From positions 14,018,501 through 14,082,500 of the forward strand of contig NC_090283.1 of NCBI RefSeq assembly GCF_037392515.1: a DNA stretch of 64,000 bases. Reading direction: 5' to 3'. A program made the translations under genes and the position numbers. Every line of letters starts with the position of its first letter. Within the stretch, counting starts at the first letter, position 1. The stretch comes from Haliotis asinina. Taxonomy: Eukaryota; Mollusca; Gastropoda; Lepetellida; Haliotidae. The notes under the pieces were generated by a model. It searched no databases. It had not been told where the DNA came from and saw nothing but the letters and a program-made list of their open reading frames with translations. Shown piece by piece: positions 46,320 to 59,155 of this stretch.

Positions 46320-47110
46320 CCAGTGGCTACGGCTTTAATAGTGTAATACTATGTATATATAGGCATCGCCTAACATTAGCTAATGCTGTTGTAGAGTTTG
46401 GGCGCCAGGACGAATTGTAATTGGCAAGCCATTTTAAATAACTGAGTAATGCAGGCAAGGTATTATAGACCTATTGGGCTTTAAGTGTTTCATGTGCGTT
46501 TTTGTACGTCAAGATTTGTAATTAATTGAGTAAGTGTGATTTTTACTGAGTAAACTACGCAAATACGCACTTTATGTGGAGCTCTGAGAATTGAAAAACA
46601 AACATCACAACACATTAGCTTAATGAAATAGCTTGCTAATTTACGTATCTCCCTAAACTTTGAGTGACTGAGTGGGCGGAGTGCAGTGGAGTAGGGCGGA
46701 GCGAGTGTGTAAGTGAGGGTGGAGGTGGTTGATTTCTGTCACTTCAAGGGTATGCAACTCTGCCAAGCGATTTCATCGTTTTTAATATCATAATGACAAG
46801 AGTCCATTTGTATGGTGTTCCTCAAGGTGAATATCAAGGTCAAATCCGACCTAAACTGTCTTTTAGGTGCTGGATGGGTAAGTGATATTATTTCCTTCTG
46901 CCGGGTATCCATCCACCGCTAGTTGGACAGAGGCAGATCTCGGACAAATCTATTGGCGTCGGACAGGAGTGTACCAGAAAACTCTGTCAGGAGCCACTAT
47001 CGACCATAGTAACCCATTCGAGGACATCACCTGATGTTTCTCCCAATGTGTACTTTTATTTTAACAATGTTTATTTTTTCCAAAACCTGTCAGCTTGATA
47101 TCGGTGAAAC
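46320..47110. other. no gene recognised
   Basis: Intergenic sequence with a short GAGTGA-rich stretch around 46665-46730. Nothing else was identified. Confidence 0.4.
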
Positions 47111-47127
47111 GTTCAAAGTGAAAAATG

Positions 47128-47168
47128 TCTATGGTGCTGGGATATGGTGCTGGGATATGGTGCTGGGA
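47128..47168. repeat. 14-bp tandem repeat, three copies
   Basis: GATATGGTGCTGG-type units repeated three times. Confidence 0.75.
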
Positions 47169-47534
47169 CCTATGATCATAGTTATTTGATGTGACTAAGA
47201 GAAACAACTCTGCACAGCAAATTGCCCTGTCTGGAATGATAGGGCCTTGGTGTGCTGTTATTACAACGAACAGCAGCTCTAACAATTTCTTTTCCTGCTA
47301 AATCACACTTGATTGACTAAATACATTTCCACGTACGGTATATAAAACAATACAGCAGCAAAGAAAGATTTGTATGAATTAAGTTTAAGAAAATTTGCCC
47401 CATTGCTATTACGAGCAATACTTCATTTTAAAAACCATTGGAGGTCACAAAAGACCACTAAAGTCTGAAATAGAGTGTAGCTTTTAATGCACGTGCTTAC
47501 TGTAACTGATTTTCTACGAATGCACACCTGCAAT

Positions 47535-47880
47535 CGAAAAGGGCGACAACGCGACAACGCGACATTACAATATGTCGCATTGTCCGTGTAGCGTTTTAGT
47601 CCATTTTAGGGGGTTTTGTGCACATCTTAGATAGGACGACAATGTGACAACACGACATATTTTGATCTTGAAAATTGTCGCTATATCGTGTGTCGCCCCT
47701 TGGAGGAATAGAAAACATGTTTTTCAAAACGCGACATGTGACATCGCGGCAATGTGACAAATGGGCAAAATGTCTTTTTGTCGCATTGTTGTTGTCGCGG
47801 TTTGTTTAATTTTTGCATCATTTTGCTTGTTTTTGAGAGGGCGACAATGTGGCAATGCCACAACGCGACATTGTCAATTC
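47535..47880. repeat. region rich in GCGACAAT/ATTGTCGC words in both orientations
   Basis: GGGCGACAACGCGACAACGC and GACAATGTGACAACACGACA alternate with ATATGTCGCATTGTCCGTG and TTTTTGTCGCATTGTTGTTG. At least ten such 8-10 bp words in opposite orientations allow several hairpins. I do not know the element; see findings. Confidence 0.6.
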
Positions 47881-48899
47881 TCGGATTCCATAAGCAAGGG
47901 CCCTGAGCTGATGATGAGCCTTACCGGGCCTGACTGAGCCAGGATCAGCCGAACCCTCTCTGTTGCATTTTATCTTAATCTGGAAAACATAATAACGTGA
48001 TTGGCAAGATTCAGGAAAAGTATGCGGACCTCGAATTTGAAATGTCACCCTTCCATCACTTGCATTGTACACGCTCCTCAGACTCCCCACTGAACTCGGT
48101 GTCCTTGGTTTGGTACCTAGTGAACTCATTTCCATTTATGATGAACTATCTGATATATCTTTAGAAAAACGGAGGCCAATTCAACCAACAAATATATCTT
48201 TTTTTCAAACATGAAATTGATTTATTAAATGGCATTACTTCTATAAAACTTTCTGCGGACTGTTCATTACAAGAAGTTAATTGTTGTGTCAATGCTGCTG
48301 CTCGAACCTTGGAGGAACCTCACACAGTTTTCAAAGCAAAAATAAACATCTAATACTAAATAATACAACCCCCACAGATCCCCCTTACTCATCTCCTTTA
48401 CATGGATGACATCGAGCTCCTTGCCAAATGAGATACTAATTAGAAAGAAGTTCGTGAAAGCTCCAGAATGCCCAGATTCAAGGCAAACTTCGAGCTGTGT
48501 ACAAATCTTACCTTTAAAGAAAATCTGGAGTTCAGAGCTAAATGCTCGAATCTAGGTCAAGGCAACCAATACTGCTGTACCAGTCCTTTTCTGTTCCTTT
48601 GAAGTAGCTGACCGGACAAACAGGACATGCAGAGTCTTGACCGCCTGACTGAAAGGAACATGTCCTGATAACGGAGGACACCACTCTCGTTCCCCTCTTA
48701 ATCGTTTATATATGCCAATCAGTTCTTTGTGGTTTCCATGAGATATACATAACGTACTCGAACAAGGCCTTGATATATCCGATATAACATTGGTTATATC
48801 TTCATCATAAATATCACTTAAATATTTACGGGCATCGCAGGACAGTCCTTAGAGAATGATAGGTGTTCCCTTTTGCATTACTGTCACAATCTTCTGTTG

Positions 48900-49895
48900 T
48901 GGTGTCTTGTCACTCAGTAAGCACACGCAACAGACAATGTGCAAGTATTTACACCGTGCCTAAACTTTTGAAATTTGAAACACCTAAGAGGGTTACGTAT
49001 GCATGTCTCAACATTGAGGTTACAATAACCTGTCTTCAGTGATTTGGGTACATTAGCTAGAGAGAAGAAATACGTGGGGGTGTTTTGTTGTGTCATTTTA
49101 CGGGCTGTTTTCATAGAGTACTCATGATCCTTAATCTCAGAGACAATGTCAGCTAGCGGTCGCTCACGATCTCAAACAATTCTCTTGCTCTTATTAAGGG
49201 TCTTTTGAGTAGGGACGGCAACAGAAATGCCAACAAAAGTTTTGGTGTTCAGTAGGTTAGTTGACCGTCGTCTTTTGCCACACTCAATCAACAGCGCACG
49301 AGAACGCAATCTTTTAATGTTCTTCACATTGGACATGCACAAATGCTTTGGATATCCTTAGGCACAGCAAAAGGGTTTAATTTTAATGGTGTCAGATCAT
49401 TTGTGTCCATGACAACAAATCGTTGCCAGTAATCAATTGGTTTGGACACTCTGGGGTCGTTGTCAACAAGGTCATTTTCAAGAGGACAGCAGAGGACTTG
49501 CAGCACCAAGGATACTCGGATGATATACTCCAGCAGAAGAATTATGCACAATTTACCAGAATGTCTATGAGTCACGGCATACGACTTTCGGCAAGAGCAT
49601 GAAAGTAAGTATTTTGAAATTCTGAAGATGTAAAAATCACCAAGACTTACATTTATCATGGTACAATTTTAGCAAGATTACTTAATGTAATGCTCAGGGC
49701 TTGGCGTAACCAGCCGAATTGTTGAACCGGGCCCATTCAACCACCCGTCTAGGTGAATTCAGGGTCAAAGTGGTGTGTTAGGCAACAGGAACACGGTTAC
49801 AGGCCCTTCCCTTCCTCCACCGACACAGGGCCAAAACCCAAGGGAAATGAGTTGGTGGACCAAGTATGTGCCCCAGTCCACACGGGGATCGGCGA
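48900..49895 (-). mobile_element. LINE 5' UTR and ORF1 remnant
   Basis: The 5' UTR (49690-49895) matches those of the other Nimb-like copies. ORF1 follows with VVMDTNDLTPLKLNPFAVPK and, in another frame, NPLRCFKFQKFRHGVNTC, in which the first knuckle has lost Cys (CFKF) and His-side spacing is changed. ORF2 is absent. It is an old, 3'-truncated remnant; the 3' limit is not clear. Confidence 0.72.
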
Positions 49896-52270
49896 GCTCT
49901 AACAGCAGCACCAACCGCGAGGTGCCATATATGGCAGAAGGTCTCTCAAAGATCCAATGCAGAAACATAAACATTGATGATGTACAGAATCGATCGGTTT
50001 TAGAGAGGCGCTTTGTCTACGGTCTAAAAGGGAAACGTGGCCAATATTCCAATAGATTGTTTGCTGGGGTTTTTTTTCTTTTCTTTTCTTTCACAATCCA
50101 TGTTTTGCTTGTTATAGAGAGAATGAACAGTACACGCAATATCACTGACTTGCAGCTCCAAGGAGACCCAAATACTCAAACAAATATTAGATTACAGAAT
50201 TGACATAGTATACGCATATGGGACATTAAGCACGTGTCATCGTCATGACGAGTGGCTGTTTTAACCCCCTCTATGCCGGGTTTTTTTTCAAGCGCACATT
50301 TTCATAAGATTTGAAAAGTGAACGTTGTACGAGATTTGCGCTTGCGTGGTCCTGGATCTGCGTACGGCTATAAAATTGCACAGAAATGTAGAATATTTAA
50401 TTTCCTATCCGTTGCTATAAATATAATTGCGGCTACCTCAGGGGTTTGAGAAATAGACACTGCTAAAAGTTGTCCAAAACTTTTATGTGTGTTCAAAAAC
50501 AGTAAATTTCTCAGTTTTTTATCGTGCACCAATAAAAGCACTCTGCTACGATTTTTTTTCATTTCGCATCTTTCTGGAAAGTGTGAGCGAAGAAAATACA
50601 GCTTGATATTTGAACGACATAAGTGTATATGAAATGGATGTATGTGCTAATGCATAACGTCATACTCACAAAATCAAAAATGACCCGCAATAAATGTCAA
50701 AAATCGATTTTCTACCATGACGTCTAACGTCGATAGAGTGGTCATGCACGTATAAAGATAAGGGTGCATAACTCAGCTATGGTTTACATTAGGTCAATGT
50801 AACTCCGATCAAATGAAGAGAATATGCTGTGGATATGGAAAGTATATTTTCGTGATGTTTTGTTCACAGTGAACCAAACTATTCCAATACAAAGTTCCCC
50901 AATGTGAGAGAATACCTTTTGGTAGTTTCACAATGTGTAAGAAAAGATGCAGGCAGTAGCGATTTGGATGTCCCTATCCGATACATATTTTAGTTCTTAG
51001 ATTCCCATATTCTCCTGTTTGTGTAGATGTATTTTTATTAATTTTCCATTTTTGTTAACGGAGTAACAGCCACATTTTCAAACGTAATGAAATAACTGAA
51101 AATAATGCGACATTTTAGTTGACGTCACGGCATGCTTTTTGTGACGTCGGAAAAAGTTGCTGATTAGTATATATCTAACCTAATTTCTACTCAATGTGTA
51201 AAAGATCTCGGCTTCTGTGTCAGAATTCAACACTTTTTAGCCAAAATATAAAATGAATGGTTTTATCACTGAAATAGTGTCCTGAATATATCAACAATTA
51301 ACTACATATCTTATTGTGAGCAACACGCGCATCTGCCTAGCATCAATTTAGCGTAAATGAAATTCATTGAGTATTCATTTAGGAAAAAGACTTTTCTTCT
51401 CATGATTATGAAATCAATTCCCTTCATAAGTATGCAATGAAAGGTACAAAGAGATCGCTTATTCAGTAAAGAAGTATTTGAAAATGGACGTAAGGCTTGT
51501 CCAAATTAAGACTTGACCTGATTTATATATTTTTAACAATTTCCGTATAAATATTGTTTGAGTTAGACATTCTGCCATCAGATATATTTTAATCGCATTT
51601 GAATTGACTTTATTATCGAAAAACAATGATAATGAATCATGAAACGTTTTGACAAACTCGCACCTGGTCAATTAATATTCATAATAGTTTTGTCTATAAA
51701 AACGACACAAACCAATACAATGAACAAGACAATTCCTTTAAATAGTAGTATGTGTGCCCCTACATTTGATAAAATGTACAAATCATTTTCATTAATATTA
51801 TCCGTTTTACTTATAAGTTGGAAGTAAATCGCTGTTTATTAACCTGTTCATATGAAACGGCAATATTTGTCCCAACGTATTGAATATTGCACATGACGGG
51901 AACTAAAGCACATGTTGCAGTAATGGCTACGTGTGATCTTCCAACACTTGTGTAGAGGCTTAAAATGTGGTATAATACACTTACTGAGTCAATTTCCCAT
52001 GTAAATATTATTCAAACAATCAAAAGCTTTCAAAGAATAAAAACGGATACCTTATATCCACACATGATATGGTGTTGAACATGGATATATGTAGATACTG
52101 AAATCAATTTCATGAAAAAATATCTGAACGATGCGGAAAATATACATCACAATACTAAAAGTGCAATCGGAATGGTATGGGCATTGTGTTTACTCTTGTT
52201 CAACCGACCTTCACCTCAAAGAAATTGCCTAATATGTGCAACAACATTTTGACGTGTGACATCACTACCG
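49896..52270. other. AT-rich intergenic, no gene recognised
   Basis: Several short frames without domains. I see no repeats or elements. Confidence 0.45.
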
Positions 52271-52290
52271 ATGACCGATTTCTTTCAAAA

Positions 52291-52374
52291 TGGCGGCTTC
52301 GCTGACAAGGGTACACAAGATTTTGCGAGGACGTTTTCCTCGTTTCAGGGATCTTTTGTACATAAATGTGAGAT
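52291..52374 (+). CDS. possible first exon of a mitochondrial-type protein
   Basis: ATG in AAAATGGCGGC context (also a YY1-type start-site motif) opens MAASLTRVHKILRGRFPRFR and DLLYINVR, ending at GAGAT/GTAAGT, a near-perfect donor. The Arg-rich, acid-free, amphipathic beginning fits a mitochondrial targeting peptide. No second exon could be linked to it, so the gene is unidentified. Confidence 0.35.
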
Positions 52375-53324
52375 GTAAGTAATCAGAATTATTCTGACTA
52401 TCTGTGTATTGTTATATGTTCTTATCATTTACATTGTAAATGACGGAAGAAGCCAGAAATGCCGATAAGTACCGTTGTCGTTCTGCGTGATTTTGCGTCA
52501 GTCATGGCGTCACGCTGCACTAAAAGTTTGACAGTTTCTTATGAATTACCAAATTATTTCATTGCATCTATTTTCAATTTGCTATTTTTTGCCACGATAC
52601 TCTTCCCCTGAATATACTAAGCGTATTGAGCCATTGTAAGCAATGATTAGAGGGCTGGATGTTGGAGAATTTCCGAAAATGCTACGCAGTGTAAAATTGG
52701 AATTTTTCTTTGTTTACAGTTCAGTCAAGCGCTGTCTTTCGAGCACAGCGTTCGTTTTCTTACAAAGTATATTTCGTTTCGTTTTGTCTAGACAGTTGGT
52801 ATTGGTGACAAAGACCTTTTGTAATTTGATTCTAAGATGCTTGTATAATTCAATGATGCATTTGTCGCAGCTAACTATGAAGAATACATGATGCAATAGG
52901 CGTCTCAATACCGGCCTTCTCGAAACGTGATTTTGTAAACACTATCCAATATGGCGGAAAGCGCACTTCGGCGTTCGTGTAAGTGTATTTTCATCCCAAC
53001 ATCCCAACCGATTCTGGGTACATCGGTGACGTTTCAGAATTATCATTCCTGGTTACATGAAAACTTGATATCAGTGATCATTAATATGCTATTGTTGAAA
53101 TTCATCACTCCCAGTAATTATCCGATTTTCACATTTCAAAAGATACTGCAAATAACGCTGTGAATCTCGATTTTGTACAGTTTGAAAAATGGCGACATTT
53201 ACGATGAAGCCTATTTTGAAAGACGATTTTAAGCACTTTAGCTTGGTCTGAGATAATAGTGGATGGTATCAAGAAACTGGGAATTTCCCACAGAATTCAA
53301 AACTGTGAAGTATTTATATATGCG
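52375..53324. other. possible intron with two more ATGGCG starts
   Basis: At 52951 ATGGCGGAAAGCGCACTTCG ends at a TTCGT/GTAAGT donor after about ten codons, and at 53190 ATGGCGACATTTACGATGAA starts another short frame. Both could be alternative first exons; neither is supported further. Confidence 0.3.
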
Positions 53325-53337
53325 TGGTATATTTAGA

Positions 53338-53500
53338 GTGCGTTTAGTTTTACGTCGCACTTAGCAATATTCCAGCTATATGGCGACGGTCTGTAAATAA
53401 TCGAGTCTGGACCAGACAATCCAGTGACCAACAACATAAGCATCGATCTGCGCAATGGGGAACCGATGACATGTGTCAACCAAGTCAGCTAGTCTGACCA
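53338..53500 (-). mobile_element. SINE, 5'-truncated, with perfect target-site duplication
   Basis: A minus-strand copy of the main family (TTTAGTTTTACGTCGCACTT, AATATTCCAGCTATATGGCG, CAAGTCAGCTAGTCTGACCA) flanked by the identical 13-mer TGGTATATTTAGA at 53325-53337 and 53501-53513. The (CTCA)n end is nearly gone. Confidence 0.9.
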
Positions 53501-53513
53501 TGGTATATTTAGA

Positions 53514-55371
53514 ATTTTATTGGGCTTCCAAGTGAGGTATGTAGAGGAAGGGCATATATGTCCCTGTGGCATCCAGGGGATTAACCACCGTCCTTTACTA
53601 CTTAAATTATATATATACTGAACCACAAAAGAATCGTCACTTTTCACACCCAATTTTAAATTTTTATCCTTACAAGGTGGTGTCTTTTTTATGATTGTAC
53701 CGATTTGTTAACCCGTCTTTTTTTAATCCAAATTTGCGTTTATTACCAACATCTGTTGAAAAAAGACGTTCCAAACGCACCGAAAGAGGCAGACATGGTA
53801 AAAGGTTCTGTATGACATTCTTGTAAAAGTATGTCCCAAACACGCCTGAGATAACTATGTTGTGGCATGGCACGTACGTCAAGACATACGAGATATCAGT
53901 TGCGTTAAGACTTGGGACCATTGCAAGTTGGTCAGACGACACAGGGCGTAGCAAATCATTTACATGTTCATGGTACGACATTCTACCTACTGCAAGAGCG
54001 ATATCATCATTCAAGGCCATCCACACAGTGAGCGAAACACTTCCGAAACATCACAACGTGAATCCTCAGTGCTCCCGCTCTCGCCGCTCATCAATGCCAA
54101 AACCGACGACAATCTGCAACTGAGCATGGGAATTGTTGTTATCGACAAGGGAGAACTATACTTTCTGATGAAGGCGATATTGTGTTTCGATTGCAGATGG
54201 CAGAATAAAAGTATGGCAAAAGCGTGGGGAACTGTTTTCCAATGGTTATTGTATTGAAAGAGACTCACGTATTAGTCCAAGCATCGTAGTGCCACCATGG
54301 GTACTGGTCGGTCTGAATCAGAGAGTTGGCACCGTGGTGTTCCAGAATCTGTGTCTGGGGTGAGAGAATGACGTAACTGTTCAGGTCATAAGACACAAAT
54401 TGTACCACACTGTGGGCGTGATTTGTGTTTGTGTCTTACCGCTAAATGTGAGTCGCCAGAAATATGTTAACCGTAAAAGTTTGAACTCAGTCTCTGTTTT
54501 GACTGTTAGTTACAGTGAAATATTGTGTGCTTTAAGGAAACTTCATAGTCATGACCCTCTCTTTGCGGTTCAGTACATCGATACTGAGGTAGGAATAAAT
54601 CCACCCTGAAGGATATCTTTTCCCTACCTTAGCATGACTTTTAAATTGCTATTGTGTAGGAGAGGGACAGTTGGTCAGGGTTATGTTGTGTCAAGTTGAC
54701 ATTGTCAATCTGCTACCGTTTTCGATCATTTCTCCATGGACGAGAAAAGACTGCAACACTAGGTGTTTCCATGGTATCAGCTTACACGCGTCAAGCATCA
54801 CTGTTTCAGATATAATAGAAAAATTGTCATCTGTACATTCATGCATCGTGCAATACGCAAACACCACAGCATTTGAGTAGTCTTTACCTTGGATCAATAT
54901 CACATGATGTACAATTATTAACGAAAGGAACTGACTTCCTGATCAATAGCTAATCAACTATCTAACAACTATGTAGGGCCATCAAGGAAGTAGTTACATA
55001 ACTGATGTTACATCCAGCAAGGGATTACACAAGTTTTGATAGTGGGTTGTCATCGTATTGTTATTGACAATTACTCGGTGTCGCGCCTCCTGCACCCGTT
55101 TGCGCAATATTTTCAATGTAGGAGGAAATACAATCTCACAGCACAACCTCTAAATACATCTGGTGTGTTATAAACAATGCACTTAAGCATCATGTTTCCC
55201 TGCAGGCCGACACAATTCGGGTTACAATAGTTCATATAAGTGAAAAGTGACTACTTACATCACAACAGATAAATTAGCGTGGTAAGGGAGGCTTAACGGA
55301 CGTACATTCTTTGTAAAATATCCGAGTTCATAGGTGACAAACTGAATACTATGGTATCGGATTGAAACCTA
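53514..55371. other. no gene recognised
   Basis: Overlapping frames around 53.67-54.27 kb on both strands have no recognisable domain. No element could be named. Confidence 0.4.
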
Positions 55372-55500
55372 CGACTGAGTGTGTGAGTGAGGTACTGAGT
55401 AAACGAGCGAGTGTGCTAGATAGAGTGAGTTGATGTATGGAGATTTACGGAGCTTTAACAATATTATGGGAATAATACGGAGGGAACAAAGGACAGCAGG
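55372..55500 (-). mobile_element. tRNA-type SINE tail, degenerate
   Basis: GAGTGTGTGAGTGAGGTACTGAG, TACGGAGCTTTAACAATATT and AATACGGAGGGAACAAAGGA follow the order of a minus-strand SINE tail. Confidence 0.45.
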
Positions 55501-56940
55501 CTCAGCTTGAGGCCTTTGGTGAATTTAATCTATAACCACAAGTCTACCGCAACGTCACCTCCCATAAAGAGAGAACAAATGAATCTAGACCCTCTATGTT
55601 TATTTAAATCATGTCATACTTATATGTTTGAATGAGAAAGTCCAATACAGCTCTTTGTATGCAACCATACATTAAAAAATTCCCGAGTGTTGTGTTAATT
55701 GTGAAAATAATGTGAGTGAGTGAGATTTTTGGTGGCCCCACATTTATGGCAAACGACGCACCGCAGTGCAATATCCTTAATACTACGAATACTGGGCATC
55801 GCCGAACGTGGGAAGATGAGGCTGGCTGCATGCGCGCGCGCGATATATATATACTTATCAATGGCAAACGTAATTGTCTTCACTGACAAAATGGTGGACG
55901 ATGATTTCCTTTTGCCTTCCATCATATAGCACCGATATCTACCGTTTCCAACAGCTTCTCTGCAGCCTTCAACTAGAGCCCAGACCCGCGCCATCCGTGA
56001 GGATGATATATGTCTATCACAGCTGGATACACATACTCAAAGAACCTTCCTTGGACTTGCATGCTGTCCTGCTATCAACGGAACCCGGAGACTAAAGAGG
56101 ACGGGATGATCCTCTCCGCACTCGTCACTCGAAAGAAGGATCAACAGTTTATACAGGGGCAAATGGTCTCTACATCCGCTAGACTGCACCTGCCAAGAAG
56201 ACTATTAAGCCTTTTTGGCAGCATCATTATGGGGCGACAGCTTTAACAAGCCACTACTACGCTCTCCTTGGTTGGCACCCACAGTCTTTGGCGTAAGAAT
56301 CAAGGACATTGCCAAGACAGTTACTCACGACTAACAAAAGACTATGATAATCAGGTCCATAGATGTTCTGGTCACTGTCATCAGACAGACACGTCTCAGC
56401 GCTAATCTAACAAGTCGAAGTACTCCGGAGTGCAGAGAACTAGGGATATGAAGCATGCCAGCTCTTTGGGCGGCTAGGATCCGTTTCCTCCTTCCTCTAG
56501 ATATAACAGGCTCCCTTGGAAAAGGACATCCTTCCAGGTTTACAAGAGGAGGAAAGAGCTGGTCTAGAACAATCGAAGTCTTCCATCCCCGCCGTTCCCG
56601 TACAACCATCTCAGGTGCTATGCCACTGGAAGAATTGGGGCATCCTCAACGTACCTCCTTAAGAAATCTGTCGTTCTGTCTTGTCACGAGAATAAAATGT
56701 ACAGTCTTCTGCGTCCATTGGCATGACGGGACTTCTGGCCCACCATGTAATGAGTCCGATTTTGAATACATGGGTTTCTGCTCAGACCTGAAAAGTATCT
56801 GGGAACATTCCTGAGTCTTGACACGAGACAGCAAGATGTCCGCGTAGAGAAGGCACACAGTATTAAACGGGGGATTATATTTACAATACAATGTTGGATC
56901 TACAGTGAGTATTTTAGTACAAAATTAAGTGACAGTAAGG
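55501..56940. other. no gene recognised
   Basis: A plus-strand frame at 56455-56814 and others have no recognised domain or splice signals. The short GTGAGTGAGTGAG at 55711 is probably a SINE tail remnant. Confidence 0.4.
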
Positions 56941-58441
56941 CACCCATGAAGAGCCACCTGCTCGTGGTGGGTGCTGGGTAACGCTAAGTGCTCTTCTCCC
57001 GTGTGGACACGGGACAGAATGTGTTCACAGCACCCCACTGCTTGTCGTAAGAGGCGACTAAATTGGGCAACCTGTTTGCCGTGGGGTGCGTCCCGTGTCC
57101 GTGGAGGACGGGATGCTGGTGGTTGAGGGCAGATGGGCTTTTAACTGCGTTTCATTTGCCCAACACACCACTTCGGCCCTTACTTCACCTAGACTGGTGG
57201 TTGAATGGGCCCGATTCAACCAATCGGCTGGTCATGCCAAGCCCTGTGCATGGACTGTGTATGTGTCTTTGGCACAGATTTTTATTTGGAATTGTTTTGA
57301 ATTTCGGCTTTGGCACTACTGGTGATCTGTAAGTTTGGATTGTGAATTCTAACTCGGACAAGACCCCATTAAAGCTGAACCCTTTTGCAGTATCTAAAGG
57401 CATTCAAGGTATTGCTGGGGATGTTAAGAACATTCGGCGGTTACGTTCGGGTGCGCTACTAGTTGAGTGCAGCAAGAAACAGCAAGCATCCAATATGATG
57501 AGTATTGAATCCTTTGTGGGCATTCCGGTCACGGTCCCTGCTCACAAGACCTTGAACACTAGTAAAAGTATCATCAGAGATCGTGATCGATTGTTTGCTG
57601 ACATGACCGAACTTGATATAGCATGTGAAATGAAAGATCAAGGTGTGCTGTATGCGAAGCGCTTTTCAACCCGAAAAAAACAAATGAAACATTCCAAACT
57701 AATACCTATCTGTTTACTTTTTCATGTCCAAATGCTCCTAAATCAGTGAAGGCAGGTTAATGTAACATAGAAGTTGATACCTACATCCCCAACCCGCTCA
57801 GGTGTTTTAAATGCCAGAAATATGGACATGGCGTGAATACTTGCACATTGTCTGTTGTGTGTGCTCACTGTGGTGAGAAAACACACACAACAGAAGATTT
57901 TGACAGTGATTTCAAAAAATGCACCAACTGCTCAGGCGATCATTCATCTTCTTCGAAACAGTGTCCTATTTGGAAAGAACAAATGGAGATAAACAGAATA
58001 AAGTTTACTCAAAATATCTCCTTTTCTGAGGCAAAAAAAAACTGGTAAAAAGGTCTGATCCTCCAGAACGTTACGCTACAGTAGCAAAAACATCATCGGA
58101 GTCTACCTCTAAAATAACAAAATCATCCACAGGATGCCAAACTACCTTAACTTGGATAAATTGCGATTCTCCACATCTTTTGTACCCTGCTATGTCATCT
58201 CAGACTGAGGAATCACTTCCTAGTACATCAAAGTCGTCTTCTGATCACAAACCAGCTGTTGCTGTGAGAATTACTTTACATGTAGCATTTACGCTATGCT
58301 CTCTCTATATTTTGCCATCTTCGACGTTTGCCCAAAATGATCTTCAGGCTCTATATGACCAACTGCAGAAGCCCTGTATTATAATGGGAGATTTAAAGGG
58401 ACACAACCCACTCTGGGGTAATGTAACTACAAACACTAAAG
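56941..58441 (+). mobile_element. I/Nimb-like LINE, 5' part only, internally deleted
   Basis: The 5' end CACCCATGAAGAGCCACC is followed by the hairpin CACCTGCTCGTGGTGGGTG and, at 57042-57062, GCTTGTCGTAAGAGGCGACTA-like sequence shared with the SINE family. ORF1 runs from about 57342 with TPLKLNPFAVSKGIQGIAGD and zinc knuckles CFKCQKYGHGVNTC and CAHCGEKTH in changing frames. Near 58260 it jumps to an endonuclease piece (LYDQLQKPCIIMGDLKGHNP) and stops at 58441. Frameshifts near 57700 and 57760 and the deletion make it inactive. Confidence 0.8.
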
Positions 58442-58641
58442 GTGAGTGAGTGAGTTAGTATTTAACGTCACATCGGCAATGTCTCAGCCATATCGTGACG
58501 AGAACATTTAATACTGAAATGAAATACATGTATTGTATAAAAACCTGTCGGCGAAGGACAGTAAAACAACTAGAATATCACAAATGAGATTAAAACTAGT
58601 GTGGAAAGTTTAAAACTAATATCACTATTCGGACAATACAG
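58442..58641 (-). mobile_element. LINE 3' end fragment
   Basis: The sequence from GTGAGTGAGTGAGTTAGTAT to ACTATTCGGACAATAC matches the 3' UTR ends at 42004 and 60483 in minus orientation. It sits between the plus-strand LINE 5' fragment and a B30.2 exon that it cuts off. Confidence 0.88.
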
Positions 58642-59155
58642 TCTACGTCAATAAATCCTATTCTACCCCTCTTGAAATCCAACACAACGCCATAGTGGAG
58701 GGTGGACCGTGTGCCGGGTGTGTCAGACATTGTGTTTCTGTAACACTTAACCCACACCCCCGCCAGATACAACCTGGTACAGAGACTCCGCGGGTGCGTG
58801 TCACAGCTCACTACACTGACACACCAGGAGCGGCGCTGATCACAAACATGCCACATACTGTCCACCTGGCTCTCCTCCGCAACACCCACCTCTAGAACAG
58901 GCCACAACCACCCTCTTTCCACCACACCCACACCGAAGTGGGCCTCCCAGTATCGTGTTGTTTGGAGGACAAGTGTGACAGTAGAGGGGGTTGGAGGAAG
59001 GGGGATGGGAGTGCAGCTACATGTGCCGCACAATCTCTGTAGTCTGCCACTCTGCGTGTGTTGTGTGTCGGGCCTCGAGTTGACCAGCTCACCGTTTGTA
59101 TTAACATGGCACGAGCGTGTGTTGGCTCGACCAGCGTCCAGTTGCACGTTATGAC
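58642..59155 (-). pseudogene. B30.2/SPRY exon, truncated by a LINE end
   Basis: The exon begins after CTATATTTGCAG, like its relative at 27159, and reads LDAGRANTRSCHVNTNGELV, TTRYWEAHFGVGV, LWPVLEVGVAEESQ, RRSWCVSVVSC and HYGVVLDFKRGRIGFIDVD before breaking off at the LINE junction. The last about 50 residues of the domain are lost. Identity with the copy at 27 kb is high in both exon and acceptor, so this is a duplicate. No TRIM exons were found upstream of it. Confidence 0.75.

Noticed and set aside
56455..56814. 119-codon plus-strand ORF
   Set aside because: No domain, overlapping frames on the other strand, and no splice context.
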